From: Strongyloides papillosus
Taxonomy: Eukaryota; Nematoda; Chromadorea; Rhabditida; Strongyloididae
Assembly (NCBI GenBank): GCA_005656395.1
Contig: SRSI01000050.1
Coordinates: 248,001 to 312,000 of the forward strand
Direction of reading: 5' to 3'
DNA length: 64,000 bases
The notes beneath the pieces were generated by a model. That model was not told the DNA's origin. It ran no database searches and was given only the letters and a program-made list of their open reading frames with translations. Below, one piece after another: positions 36,101 through 50,934 of the stretch; position 1 is the stretch's first letter; each line of letters opens with the position of its first letter. A program made the position numbers and the translations under genes.

Positions 36101-38417
36101 CCCGGAAACCATCTCCATTCCTAATTATTTATATCCATTTATACAATTAATTATAATAAACTTGATACACTTCTCTCCACACATTTACAATAGCCTAATC
36201 TTTATAAAGTGAACAACAAATTATATTCTGTTTAAAAATGTTCTCATTTGAACAGTGTCACTTTAAGGGCAATTAATTACGTAAGGAATGTAAATATTTA
36301 AAGTAAAAGTAATCTAAATTAATTATTTTTACGACATTTATTTTTAATTGTTATAATTATGGTATCTTTGGTACTGTCTATCATTTTTTTTGGGATACTC
36401 GTAAGTAATTGTGTGTAGAAAGTTCATTGTTTTCATGTAGAAATTGTTTGTCGGGGTTGACTTTGATGAAAAAAGTTTTTGAACTTTTATTTTGTTAACT
36501 TTTTATGATAAATGAGTTAATTTAATTATTTTTGTTGTTGTGGTACGAGTTATTTGAATGTTTTTTAGTGTAGTTTTTTCAGGTGTGTACTAGTTTCAGA
36601 TCTTTTCTACATCCATTAGTACTTTTAAGTTATTAGGATGTCTTTCAAAGTTTAGAATTATTTTATAAAAGTTTTATTGAATATTTATCGTCAACTTTAA
36701 CAAACCATGGGAATACCTAAGATTATTGTTCATTCCATTATTAATTGCTAGGGAATTTAACATATAATAGATATTTTTTTAAAGAAAATAAAACTTTAAT
36801 TATACTTCATTCAATTTTCTATGACTAATTGTCTTTACTAGCTGGATTTTATGAGATGTTTTTTATTTAATTCTTCAAATGACTAACGAAGTTGTTTTTT
36901 ATGATTACACAAATAAAAGTCATGTTTCTTTTTATGATCTTAATAGAGCCACATTTACAGGAAATTATTTGATACTAAATAAAATTTATTACTCTTACTA
37001 CAATTATGTCCCTTTGTTAAGAACATTTAGTTTAAATGTTTTTTTGAATACTTTAAAAAATTAAATATTTTGTTTAGGAAATCAAGTGATTTTTCGTAGT
37101 TCAAAAAAATAGTTTGATTAATGTTTTATACTATCATTAACTAATACTTTTTAAGTATGATAATAGTATTATAGTTTATTATTAAAAAATATTTTTTATT
37201 TTGAAGTATTAAATATCTAAGTTATATCACATTTGTCACCCCATATAAAGATATCCTTTGAGTAACTTATAACCATGAAATTGAAATATTAATATTAAAG
37301 GATGTACCAATCCCATTATATGTATTAAAGAATGTAAATGTAAAGTCTCTTTATTTTAATAAACAAGTATCTTCGTCTCCATTCTATTATTTATGCCTGA
37401 TAAAATTAATATTTGGAAAAAATCGTATTGTATTGATAAAATTAGTTACTACGTTTAATATAGTGAAACAATATAGTTTTTGTGTGATAAATACTACATA
37501 GGTATAGATATGAATTGACTTTTTATGGATAATTATTACGTTCCGTCGATGATTTATTTAACTTGCCTTTGATTATATTGGTGTGAGTCACACAGTATTA
37601 AAACAATGTAATAATAGATTTTATTACGAGAAAAATATATTTCCAGGGGAATTGATTGATATATTTTTAAGTAATAATTTTGATTGTGGTTTTGATATTT
37701 CACTCAAAATTTTTATTTTAAACTCATGGAAAGATATTGATTTTAATGAACGTGTGAGCTATTAAAGTACCTTCTCAATTAATTTTTTACCTTCCCAAAC
37801 ACTTCTTTATATTTATCTACATGATTTTATTCACCAAAAAAACCTACTCTTGTAAAAAAGTATCACCATTAGTATGCTAATAAAAAATACAAATATTCCA
37901 CAAACTCTCATTTTCTGGAGCAACAAATTATTATACATCAACCAGTTATAACATCGTGCAAATAGAAATATATTTTTGTTAAATATTCGTAAAAATATAG
38001 TTGATTTACTTTTATATTATTTCTTTATAGGATAAAACGTTCATATTTATAATCTTCTTTTAACTCTTAAATACCAAAATTTTGGTGGACGATTGAAATG
38101 ATCGATTGACCATACCTCCATAGGGACAAAGAACGTTTTTTTAAATTTATTTTATATTGTTTTTATAACACAAATAGTTAGTTACTCATGGTGAAAATAT
38201 TTTTAATTTTAATGAGAAATAGATACATTTTTTTCAATCTATAGTCTTGAATTATTTTGGTGTTTTATTATATTTGATATCTTGTTTATAGTATCAAGAG
38301 AGAATTTTATTCGTGTAATTTGAGTGTCGAATATATGCGTATATTTCTATAATATAAACAAATATTTATTTTATTTTACAATCTTTTTTCTTTTTAGTTG
38401 ATGGTAATTAATTAGAA
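33196..38417. other. 5.2-kb gene-poor region between the divergent IP3 kinase and rme-8
   Basis: No coding sequence I can support; open frames at 34229-34537 and 36879-37064 are low-complexity AT translations. It must contain both promoters. A block at about 35860-36190 is unusual: it is richer in C and nearly free of G on the plus strand (CTCCACCACCACAACC, CTCTCCAACCCGGAAACC), which suggests a transcribed or regulatory segment. Small untranslated exons of either gene could hide here. Confidence 0.5.
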
Positions 38418-41400
38418 ATGATAAATCATCCCCAAGATAATAGAGATATAGCATGTTATTTGGTTACAAAACATTCCTGGAAAGGGAGGTAAGTGGTAAA
38501 ATTTATGGTAATCTCAATATTTAATAGATATAAGCGTGTTTTTTCCATTGGAACGTTAGCTATAACAACATACCATCCAACATCACTAGAAGTTACTAAT
38601 CAATGGTTGTATGAAGATTTCATTTCAATCAAACCTAACAGACCGAATAGTTTGATATCAAGTGAAGACTTCTCGGCAGATGAGTTTATCATTAGTATGA
38701 AGAAAAAACTGAAAAATGATACGATGAGATTTAGTTCCGAGTTCAGCCAAATTATACTAACGGAAGCACTGAAATTTCACTCGAAATTTGGGCGTGAAAA
38801 AGGAAATTATTATCGATGTAATGGCTTTAAACATAATTGGTCTGATCAAAGGGTTCCTACGATTTTTAGAGTCTCTCCATCTGCCTTAGAGAGGTTGGAT
38901 AAAAAAGACAATATCGTAGCTTCTTATAATTATATTGATATAAAACATATTATAAAAGTTACAGACTACCCAAATTCATTTGTCTTAGAGATAGGTGATC
39001 AAAGGAGAAGGCATCTTTTTGTTGCGGAGAATTGTGATCATTTGATAAATGAAATTAAAAGGAATGCTTATGACAATATAGGTATACGAGTCGAAGTTTC
39101 CAGAAACACTTTAACACTAGATCAATTTAAATTAACTAGATTAGGAATGTGTTCAAGTGACGATAAAATTACATCATTCGTTGAATTTAAAGTCCAAAAA
39201 TTCTCTCCAAAACACGAGACATTTGCAAGGAGACTACTATGTCTAAGTGAAAGTTGTATAATAGAAAGAGACCTAACAACATACTTCCCAATCTGTGCCA
39301 GATCACTAAAAAACATCGTCTGCCTCATCAGAGACATAAAAGACCCACAAATCTTCAAAATCGAATACATCAACGGAGAAGTCAAAACATACGCCTCAAC
39401 GGAACGTGATCTCGTGTTAGCCTCCCTAATCGATGGTATAAGATCATCAGGAAACTTACAAGTCTTCGTATTTGCTGCAAATCGTTTTGATCGATCACTA
39501 AAACTCCTTCCACATAGATATTCTCTTGACGAGGAAAGTGAAACGTTACTCTTGAAACACATTATATCACCTCCTACTTATTTTTCAAGATTTGATTTAT
39601 TTAGACGATTTAATGCAAATATTCCTTTTAATGGATTGACACATTCTCAACCTAATGAGGGATTTTTCCAAAGTAATAAGGGAAAAATGATTATAACGAC
39701 TATTGAGTCTGTTTTGACGGAAAGTTATCAGAAAGATGAAGAAAATAGTGTTCTAAAAGGACAAGCTCAACTTCACTGCCTTCACCGCCTATTTGCATCA
39801 AAAGCTGGTTTCCAGGCTTTCAGTGATGTTAGCAATATAAGGGAAAAACTTGGACAATTAGTTATTTCACTCCTAAAATGGAAGAATGAGGTGATTGATC
39901 ATTGTGTTGTTGAAATGTTAACATCCCTAATGTATCCTATGCATCCTAACTATGAATTACGCTTTGAACAACTTAATAAACAAAGTTTACTATCTAGTAA
40001 AACTTTCGTTGAACATCTTCTTGATTTAGTTGTGGGCCACGTTGAACGTGGTACTGGGTACCTTGTTATTGCTTCAATGTTAGATTTTCTTACATATGCC
40101 GTCTGTGCACCGTACAGCGAAACAACAAGTGGTGAATCGTTTGACAATCTTTTAATTGCTCTTTCAAAAAGAGGTAGAAGTTTTTATAAATTATTCCATA
40201 ATCCTTCTCTAACAATCATAAAAGGAGCTGGTCTTGTGATGCGAGCCATAATTGAAGAGAGTACTCGTGAAATCTCCGAGGAAATGCAAAACTTATCACT
40301 TACAGAAGGGGCTTTTTTAAAACATCTACAATTAGCTTTACTATCAACCGGGAGAGATTTGAGGATACTGACAAATCGCCAATTATCTGGCCAATTAATA
40401 TCTTTATGGATAACTGATAATCCAACAGCAATGGATTTACTTAAAAGATTACTCCCAAAAGGATTACTGGATGGATTATCATCAGAGGAGAAACCCCCAA
40501 CAAATGAGGGTGAATATTTATTAACTAGAAATAACCTTCAAATTGCAATGAATGAATCAAAATCATCTGCCATAAAAGAGCATATTGATAAAGTACAGGT
40601 AAAAGTTGAGGCAACATTAGATGGAATCCTCCAGCACTGGAATCTCCAACACCATATAACGATCCTTCAAGAACTTAAAAACAAACGTGAAGAAGAGAAA
40701 AGACGTGAAAAACCTGTTGTTCTAAGAAAAAGGCGTCAGCAAATAAAATCAACCGTAAATTGGAAGTACTTCAGTTACATGTTCAACAAAGATTGGAGTA
40801 AAGCTGATCTGATCTGGAATGAAAAGACCCGTGATGAATTCAGGCAGGCTATTGAGAATGAATTACGTTTAATGGAAAACGAAATGGAGGTTGCCTCAAA
40901 TGATGTTCCTGTATCGTGGAATCACACTGAATTTTATGTTCGTTACCTCTCTTTACAGGATGAAATCAAGATTGGTGATTATTACTTAAGGATCCTTCTT
41001 AATGAGGATGATGAAACGGGAACAGAAATACAAGATCCATTATTCTTTTTCAACAATGTTTATCACCGATTTTTGTTATCACAAAAGATGGATCTTCGTT
41101 GTTATTGTTTGAAGGCTATGGCAATAACCTACGGTAGACATCACGAGGAGATTGGTTTCTTCCCAGATTCAAGGTACATAGTTGAGATGCTTCAGAATGC
41201 AAAAACACTACAAGAACGTGACCATTTCGTTTTGCTTCTAAGTAAACTTGCTCTAAACAAAGAAAACGCTAGAGATTTAATTGCTTCAAATACCCTGCCA
41301 ATGTTTGTTGATTTGGCTACTTTAGCGCATTTACACTCCTCAAGAGCTATTATCAATAATCAAAGTAACTTAATTGAAGCTTCCAATACCGGTGAGGAGG

Positions 41401-44400
41401 ACGATAACGGAGTACCGGAGTGGCATTACATGAACGATAAACAAGAAAAAGAAAAACCTATATCAGCAAAACAAGTTGAAAAAATGTATAATGAGGGGTT
41501 AATAAATACCAAAACCGAGTTTTGGGCTGAGGGACTCCAAAAATGGACAGCTCTAGAGGATATTGCTCAATTTAAATGGACATTAATTTATAAAGATAGT
41601 GTTAGTCTATTTAATCCAACGGAGTTGTGTGTTACTGTTCTTGATACACTTATAAGGATGTGCGAATTTTTTCCAGCTCGCGATGCTAATGGTGCTGTTA
41701 TTAGACCATTGCCGAATGTTAAGAGAATTCTTTCAGAACCATTATTGTTATATCAAATCGTTCAGTTATTACTTACTTATGATCCAGCAATTGTACAGAG
41801 AGTTGCCACTATTTTGTTACTGATTATGGAGGATAATCCATTTATTTCAAGGCTTTACCTTTCCGGTGCATTCTTCTTTATACTTATGTATAATGGTTCC
41901 AACATCCTGCCAATTGCTCGTTTCCTCCATTACACCCATCTTAAACAAGCCTTCAGAAGTTCCCTTGTAACAAGTGAAATAATATCACGCTCCATTCTCT
42001 CACCAATGTTACCTGAAGCTGCAATTTACTACCTAGAAGAATACGGTCCCCAAAAATACGCCGAAGTCTTTTTAGGTGAATTCGAAAACCCCGAAATCAT
42101 TTGGAACAAAGAAATGAGAAGGCACATGATAGAAAAAATCGCTTTCCACATCTCTGATTTCACTATCCGCCTCAAATCAAATATCAAAGCTTTGTACCAT
42201 TATTGTCCATTAACACCAATAGATTACCCACAATTGAAGGATGAGTTGTTTTGTCATGTATATTATCTTAGACATCTTTGTGATATAAAGAAATTCCCAT
42301 CATGGCCTATCAGAGACCCAATACTATTTTTACGTTCCTGCCTTGCCGCATGGAATGAAGAGATTAATAAAAAACCAGCAATCATGTCACTAGAAGAAGC
42401 AATAGAAATACTAGGCTTAAACGTCAAAGAGACTAACTTCAAAGAAATAGCACCAATAAGAAAAGGATACTTCAAGTTGGCGCAAAAATACCATCCCGAT
42501 AAAAACCCAGAAGGTAGAGAGATGTTTGAAAAAATTAATTACGCTTATGAATTACTAACAAGTCACATAACAGCAACATTAAATAATGAAAACAGGACAG
42601 GAATGTCATCAGAGATTCACCGTATAGTGCTTTGTTTGAATGCACAAAGTATAACTTATTCAAGACACTCAACAGAACTTGAACCTTTCAAATATGCTGG
42701 GTATTCACAGTTAATAAAAACGATTGATATGGAGTCTAAGGATAATTCACTTTTCGCTTCTGGTGGTGGACAGTTACTGTCAGCAGCTGTTGAGTTATGT
42801 TATTGGACCCTAAAAACATCCGCCCTAAATGCTGAACAACTTCGAAGAGATGGTGGTCTAGAAGTGATACATGGAACATTCGATCGTTGTGTACCAATGA
42901 TAACAATGTCCTCAAATGAAGACGAGATGTGTGTACAGGTATGTATACACTTGTGCAAATGCTTCGAGACTGCAGCTGTATTTGAATTGTGTAGAGAGAA
43001 GATTTCTAATATGAAAACAATATTTGGTAGTATTGTAAGATTACTTCAGTTTAAACACCTCCCGAAATTGGCTATAGCTGCAGCGGAGTGTTGTTGCAGT
43101 TTTGCTGTTTGTACCTTACTTCAAACTCAGTTATTCCAAGCAGGTGTTTTGTGGCAATTGTTACCACATTTGTTTAAGTATGATTACACGTTAGATGAAG
43201 GTGGTGTTGAACACAGTGAGGAGAATAATGAACAAGCTAAGATAAACAAATTGGCTAGGTATTCATGTGAAGCTTTAGCTGCATTAGCAGGATTCAGAGA
43301 AAGTACCCCTGAAAATGATGGTATTATAAATTCACTAAGAGCTATGTTAACACCTTTCGTCTGCCGACTGATGTACCTTGGTGATAATGACAAAGTATTA
43401 AAAGTCCTTAACACCAATACTGAAAATCCTTACATCATCTGGGACAACTCCACAAGAGCAGAGGTACTCGATTTCGTTGAGAGAAACAGAACATCCCCCG
43501 TCAATGAAAGTGAATTGTTTGGTGCAGAATTCAGGATGTCTCTTTATGCCAATGAATTGATTGTTGGTGATATTTTCGTTAGAATCTACAATGACCAACC
43601 TAATTTCATTTTATTGGAACCTAAAAATGTTTTGATGGAATTTATTGGATACCTTGATCAACAATTAAAGTCTTTCATGTCACAACAACAGAAACCAGTA
43701 AAAGAAAAGAAAGATAGTGAAGATTTGATAGATTTTGGTGATGATGACATTACATCCACTTTGACGAATGGTTTTGCAAATGATAGTGAAGCCAAAAAGA
43801 GTGGGAATACCTTAACGATTGATAGGAAAATGGAAATGGTATTAGAGGGTTTAATAAATATTCTAACACATAACCAAGGAATTGAAATACTACTAATCGG
43901 CAACCTTAACATAATATTTAACTTCCTTAACTTATATAAATATCCAAAACTTCAAAAATTTGCTTTAAAAGTAATCAGTATAGCTGCCGGATCTAAAGAA
44001 TGTGTAACAGAGATAGCTCAAATAAATCAATTGCCAAAATTGTTTATCTTGTTAAAAGAGTTACCAAATTCAATTGAAGTTCTATTACAACTATTGATAG
44101 CATTATCTGGAAACAGTACAGTAGTAAAAGAAACTCTTGAATATGGTGGTTTGTTGTATATCCTCAACATACTTTGTGATCAATCTAAACATAATAACAA
44201 TAGAAGTTTAGCTGCTGAGTTGTTGTCTAAGCTTCAGACTGATAAATTAACTGGACCAAGATGGACGAGATTTATAATAAGATATCTACCACCTATTTTC
44301 ACGGATTCACTAAGGGACTCTCCAAATTCAGCAATATTAATGTTTGATTCTAACAACGAGAATCCAGAATTGATATGGAATGATGATGTCAGACATAATG

Positions 44401-45314
44401 TCAAAAAAATGTTATCTGAAGAGTTAGAGGCATTTTACAATCAGCAAAAGAAAGATTTAACAACAAAATGGAATACAGTCATAAATGCAAACCAATTATG
44501 TCCATACGAAAACGTACTTAACGGTGAAATCTTAGTAGGTGGAATATTCATCCGCCTCTTCATCTCCAACCCCTCCTGGTCCGTCCGCCACCCCAAACAA
44601 TTCGCCACAGAGTTAATGGAACGTGTACTCGAACTAATGAATAAACCAACAGAGGAACTAGAAATAATGAAAAAAGCTCTATGCCTCCTAATCGTAAACC
44701 ACCCCACAACCACCGACAACATACCAACACAAGGATATCTACCTCAATTTGTTATTGCTATGAAAAACAAACACATCGAATCAGCTAGTGCTGCCCTAAC
44801 AATCCTAGCAAGTCTCGTTGAAAACAATTATTGTTGTGATTCCCTATCAAGTCAAGGTAATTTAATATCTGGTATATTACATTGTATGAAGATATCCCCA
44901 AGTGAGAGTATTCCATATGCCGCTCATGCATTGAAGTACCTCCTAAAGAGGAATGCAAATTTATTGGCTGGACAAATTCTTAATTCAGGTATTGTTAATC
45001 ATCTGTTGTTTATACTTAGTGATCCAATGAATGGTGTTGAGAACTCCTCAGCTGCCAAGGCGGAGATTGTTGATGCCTTGAAGGCTGTTATTCTAGATTT
45101 ACAGTATGGTGAGAAGATAAATGATATATTGAAATCAAATCCAATTTGGGCACAATATAAAGATCAACGTCACGACTTATTCCTCCCAGCAAGTAGGACA
45201 CAGGCTATTATGGGTTCCGGACCAAGTGGGCAGATAGCTGGTTACCTAACAGAGGGAATGTTCCATCCTCCACCTATACAAAATGTACCCCCACCCCGAG
45301 AAGAGAACAACTAA
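38418..45314 (+). CDS. rme-8: RME-8 / DNAJC13 endosomal J-domain protein
   Basis: Two exons: 38418-38488 and 38528-45314, with a 39-nt intron (GTAAGT..AATAG); 2285 residues, the usual size. The first exon gives MINHPQDNRDIACYLVTKHS and joins as WKGRYKRVFSIG, the conserved start of the family's N-terminal lipid-binding region. A GYF-like segment lies near residues 985-1040 (EWHYMND...EGLQKWTALEDI). The J domain is at about 1310-1365, with HPD in QKYHPDKNPEGREMFEKINY. Four IWN-type repeats are seen at about 785, 1213, 1660 and 1970 (LIWNEKTRDEF, IIWNKEMRRHM, IIWDNSTRAEV, LIWNDDVRHNV). RME-8 recruits Hsc70 to early endosomes to control clathrin and retromer sorting. The ATG at 38493 lies in the intron and is not the start. 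It is convergent with the WNK gene. Confidence 0.97.
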
Positions 45315-45934
45315 AATAAATCTATATTATTATAGTATAATTATTAAACTTTTAAGTTTTAAATATAATCCAAGGAGAACCTTAATCTGTAAATATACAT
45401 TAATTCTAAAAATTAAAAGGATATTTAAAAAAATAAACATATCAGAAGAATTTTTTAATTATTGATAAAATAAAATTTTACAGCTAGTAGATTAATAGAA
45501 AACAGTATATAATCATAAAAAAAGATATATAAATATATTTATACAACTTATTTAACAACATATTTATCTGCCACTTTTCCATTGTCTCTTCTTTTTGAAA
45601 TTTTAAATAATTAAGCAAAAATATATATCATGAAACTTAGTAGTTTTTTGTTGTGTAGTTTATAACTATAGTCCTACTTTTGTTCTATATAATTTCATTG
45701 TTTCTTTTTTGAGGATTTCGATGATTAAAATTAATCACATAATAACATAACGTAAACATTTTTAATCATTGATAAATATAATATTTATATATTTGGAAAG
45801 CATTTTCTAAAAGTGTGTGTGTGTGCTTTTTTTTGTTGTTGAATGATTCAGATGGAATAATTTCTAAAGAATTTACATATAAATAACGTCACAAGCTTTA
45901 GTAAATATAAAAATTTGACTATTTTCCGTCTTGC
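45315..45934. other. Intergenic between convergent rme-8 and WNK
   Basis: The 620 bases hold both 3' ends. A short GT run (near 45813) precedes T-rich sequence. No gene seen. Confidence 0.55.
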
Positions 45935-48900
45935 CTAATATTCTTGTTTTTCACTCTCATTCTTATTAATACTATCATCTCTTTCAATATTCAAGTGCCT
46001 TAGTAATTCTTTTGTCCTCAGTGCCATTAAACTTGAAATATGTTTCATCTCACGAAGTTCCACACATTGTCGACTTCTCAATTCTAAAAGTTCTTTTCTA
46101 TGTTTCTCTAATGTATATATTACTAATTTATCATTTCTATATGAATCAATCTCCTTTTGGATTATATTTATGTCAGCATCTATTACAGAGTAATGTTCAG
46201 GAGGGTGACATGAATGGTTTGGTGTCCTGCAAAGGCAGGATGGTGAATCACTGGATAAATTTATTGAATTTTGATATGCTATAGCATCTTCCACTTCCTG
46301 AGGTAATGTATTACCTACCGATTGGTGTGTGGAGGGGTAAACTTTATTGGTACAATTTTTACAATATTTGCATGTATCGTTTTTATTATCTTCGTAATAC
46401 TGTTGTTGTTGTTGTTGTGGGGTACTTTTAGAGTGTATAACTGTTTTTAGTGCATGTGCAAGTCCATCCAATGTCTGGAGACCTGACGTGGGATTGTTAC
46501 TTGTTGTTTGGGTATTTTTTGGATTAAATGATGATGGTAATGTGTTGTGATGATTCACTGAAGGACCACCATCATTTTTCCATTCATATTGACTAGAGGT
46601 TTCAATCACATTCGTATTATAATTAGGAATACCTTCCTCACAGTTCTTCTTTTCATTCTGACATAAAGCTTGCAATTTATCATTCAAATCAGCCAAATCC
46701 GGAGCTATATTGTTGGACAAAGATGGCGTTTGAAGTCTCGAAGACGTCCCACTGGGTTGATAAGACATAGTACTCGCTTGATGATGCAACAAACTATTAA
46801 CATTCGACAAAATCGGCTGGCCATCAATAGTGTTCTGGTACATACAAGGTTTACTAAAAGTTCTTGGCGTTATACCTGGATGGTGAGTGGAGGAGACAGC
46901 ATGAACCGTATGCGGGTTATTTGGACAATGTATATTTTTTCCCTGTCCATGGTGTACTGGGGGAGTACTATAATTATGATTGTTATGATTATGGCATGAA
47001 TCACTATTACACGAGGAAAAATCATTTATTGGGTTAAAAGAAGGTCTATTTTCAATTGCAGCTAATAATAATTGCTGTTGTAGTGTTATTTGTTGTTGTG
47101 CCATGTTTAGAAGGTAACTTAATTCTTTGATACTGAAGCCAGTATATGTGTTACTGTCATCTTCTTTTTGGATTGGAAGGACATTTGGTATTTGTGATGT
47201 TAAAACTTGGCCTTGATTACCACCGATAACGGATTGTGTCATTGGTGTACTTTGCCCTGTTTGAATGTTTGGATTTTGTTGTATATTATGCGGATGATCT
47301 TCGGGAACCCTTTGTATTGGTTGTTGTTGTTGACTATTATCAATAATAACTTGATTCTTATCAACATAATCATCTCCCTCCAATTTAACACCACAAACCC
47401 CACTTAACTTCCTAAGCTCAAGTTCAAGATCATGGATTGAAGAGTTATGATCTTTTGGCAAAAGACAATCTTGAAATACGGTACCACTACCGATAGGTCT
47501 TTGCTGTGCCACAGAACCATGTATTGTATTAGCATGATTAACAACATTACTATGCTCTTCAGGTTGAGGATGGTGATACTCATCTGGTAATGGTAAATCA
47601 ACATCCTTATTTTGATAAACTTCATGATGTTCAGGTTCTTGAATAAGTATAGGTGATTCATGCATTGTGGTGGCAACATTTTTATAACTATCATGTAAAT
47701 CGACACCAACATTTTGATTAACCACTGGTATTGTGGAATTTTGAATATTTTGTATTGTCATAGGTTCAGGTGCCCCTACAGTTGGTTGAACTTTGAAACG
47801 ACTTCCTTGTTGAGGTACCTCAGGTACTGAAATATCAATGTGTGTCTCCATTTTTGTGTCTTGTTTTTGGGGTAACTGTTGAATTACAGGTTCAGCATAA
47901 TTTTGGTTCTTTATCTCAATTTCTGCTGTTGTTGTTACATTATTACCATACGAAACTCCTTTTTGTATTTCCTCATTTTTGTTTCCTTTTAGTATTTCAG
48001 AATCCTTATTTAGACTCCTAGGTTCATTATTTCCAACAGGTGTATCTTTAGGAGTTTCCCGTGTTGATGGAGAAGGTTGTTCAACTGTAGCAGAGGGAAC
48101 GTTTGTTGTAGTAATACCAAATCTTCCTTTTTTTACTGTTTTTGTAACAACTGGTGGTTCAGTACATGTTTCAGAGGTATGACCATCTGTATTTTCAGTT
48201 GGTTTAGGTATCTGTTTGGAAGCTTGTGGTAAATTTGAATTATTCGCTTCACTTTGGGTCAGAGTATTTTCATTAACACTATTTACATCCCCTTTCTCCT
48301 CCTGTTTCCTTTTTTCTTCCTCCTTCTTCAATTCACTTTTCCTGAATTCTTTATCTCTTTTAAAAGCATCAACTTTATCTTTTAATTTCTTAATCAAAAC
48401 TTTTCTATCACTTTCAGGAATGTGATGCTGATCAATCATTTGATCAACAACATCTTCCACCTTATCAGCTAAATAATCAAATGTAAACTGTAAACCTTCG
48501 TGTTCATTAAATTTATACTCTTTACGTTTCTTAGGATCAATAATCCGCATTTGCATCTGAAAACTAGTTGAATCCTTACATAGTTCTTCCTCTCTATTTT
48601 TAATTTCAACTCGAATTCCATATTGATCATCGGCAGCAAAGAAATCATGTGCCATTAATTGTGCTATAGTCATCCGTTCTTCCTTGTTTAATCTTATACA
48701 TTTATCAATAATATCTTTAACTTCAGCATACTCCTCTGGAATTTTATAGAAACATTCAGGTTTAACACCACTGGTAACTTTTTTATAGATTTGTGCAGGA
48801 AAATCACACTCTGCATATGGGTATTCTCCTGTTACCATTTCTAATAAACACATTCCAAAGGCATACACATCAACAGCCTCATCGTACATCTCATCATACA

Positions 48901-50934
48901 TTTCAGGAGCCATAAATTCCGGTGTACCAATCACACTTTTTGCATGTGACTTATTTTTTAATGTAGCCAGACCTAAGTCGCCAATCTTAACACTTCCTGT
49001 TGTTCCGGTGATAAAAATATTATCACACTTCAAATCCCTATGTATAACCGGTGGATTTCTAGTATGCAAAAAATTAAGCCCCCTCAAAATTTGCCTACAC
49101 CAACTCTTTAATATCTTAATACTAATTGTTTTAAATCGTTTAATGTACAACTTAAGAGTTCCTGAAGTCATTAATTCTGTAACCAAAACAATATATTTAT
49201 TTTTTCCTGCACTATGACTCTCCCAATAGTCATAAAATTTGACAATATTTGAATGCTGCAAACCCTTTAACATAACTGCTTCCTCTCTAAATCTTTGTCT
49301 TTCCTGTTTGTTTAGTTTGTTCTCCTGTAATTCACACCATGCAACTGCGACACCTGTCTCCGTATCCAAACCACGATATACTGTTTTAAATGATCCACGT
49401 CCCAATTCTTCATCAAATTTTAAAAAACGACCACCGGGTGATTTATCTATTGGTTTTTCTTGTTCACTATCATTATCATCATCAGAATAAAGATAATCAT
49501 CTACTATTTCTTCTGTTTCTATGTGTTCAGAAACTGCACTTTTCACTTCATAACTAGATTCTTTAGGAGCTGAAATTGTTGGTTTAGTATCACTATCATC
49601 TACCACAGAAATTGAAGGTGCCTGTGATGGAAGTATTACACCCCCTTCACCTGGTTCAATAATCCTATGAGCATTTTGAATCTCATTTGAAGTCCTACTA
49701 TCTCTACGAGAACATTGTACACTGACTTCATTGGATACACCCTCTAAAAGATCTGTTGATCCTAATTTATCGTTGTCTTTCCCACTTGATAGACTTAAAG
49801 AATCTTTTGGTATACTAGAGCTTTCTGAAAACGGACTACATTCAGCAGCTTTCATATCAGGCGTCTTCCCTGCTCCACCTTTTTCTGCCTCTGAAATTGA
49901 ATATTTTCTGTTTTTGAAGTTTTTCTCCAATATCAATTCCATTCCTTTTGTGGGGATTTGGTTTTTATCTCCTAAGCCTGCATTTGAACCCCTTAGCAAT
50001 CGTTGTTTTGCCTGATTCTAAAATTAGTTTTTTTAGATGTTGTGGGGTGAATTACCTTAGGTCTTGATAACCTCCATTCTCGTTGAACTGCTTCTAATCT
50101 GTTCTTCTCTTCGTTACTTATTGTTTGACAACTAAAAAAATTATTTACTATAAGATTGGGAAAAATAATATACCTTAACAAATCGTCTGCACATTTTTCA
50201 TTAATCTTCTTCATTGTAGTTCGCCTTTTTGCAGAACCTGCGCCTCCTGGACTTTTGGTAGTCTCAACTGTATTACTATTTGAGGTTGCTTTCTGTTCCA
50301 TATCCGATATCATCTTTTTAACTGGGCTGAAATTTGTAAGCTGTGACTTGCTTTCAACTTTTTTAGAATTATTACTATCTGAATTACCAATATCATTCAT
50401 TTTTTCATTATTTATTTCATCTGAAGAACCCGTAATATTTTTTATATTTGTTTCTACTTCTAATGTATTTAAATTTTCCTTTTTATTTTCACTATATTCT
50501 AATTTTTTATCATTTGAATTATTATATTGAAAAAATCGTGCTTTTTCCTCAGAGATGACTGGCGTCGTATGTCTTTCATTTTTACCATATGAGTTAACTT
50601 TACTATTGTCAACTTTTCCAGTGCTGACAATGTTGTTTTTAGTAATATTATCACTCTTTTCACCCATACTTTCATTGTCATTATGTTTTTTGCGTGCATC
50701 ATCATTAATATTTTTTTTATCCGACGAAAAAAGATTAATCTTGTGCATATCACTACCTGTTTTTTTTACATTCCCAACTAATTTTGGTGAATTTCCATTA
50801 TTATGTACACTGTTAATAGTTTTGCTACCAGAGGCTTCTGCATCTTGTGGTGGCCTCAACACTTCTTGTATCTTCTTCTTCTTCTGAGCAACATCTTCAT
50901 CCGATACCTTTTCCTCATCTTTCATATCAGCCAT
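45935..50934 (-). CDS. wnk-1: WNK serine/threonine kinase
   Basis: Three exons on the minus strand: 50934-50174, 50131-50056 and 50017-45935, with introns of 42 and 38 nt; 1639 residues. The kinase domain is at about 478-740. As in all WNKs, the ATP-binding lysine is in subdomain I ([12 protein letters not shown], near 484) and subdomain II has Cys in its place (VAVAWCEL). HRDLKCDN (about 605) and GDLGLAT (about 625) are intact, so it should be active. An OSR1_C-like domain follows at about 789 ([19 protein letters not shown]). RFxI/V docking motifs are RFGI (about 911) and RFKV (about 1018). The C-terminus has a short polyglutamine run and a coiled coil. WNK is the chloride-sensing kinase above SPAK/OSR1 (GCK-3 in worms). 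The N-terminal 250 residues are Ser/Asn/Lys-rich and unique. Retaining intron 1 would also keep the frame open. Confidence 0.95.

Noticed and set aside
36879..37064. 61-codon open frame on the plus strand
   Set aside because: Same composition bias; no splice context or recognisable motif.
38493..38527. ATG at 38493 as the rme-8 start
   Set aside because: It lies inside a 39-nt intron; the exon at 38418-38488 restores the conserved CYLVTKHSWKGRYKR start.
45813..45840. Short GT run followed by a T run
   Set aside because: Simple repeat of ordinary length with no evident function.
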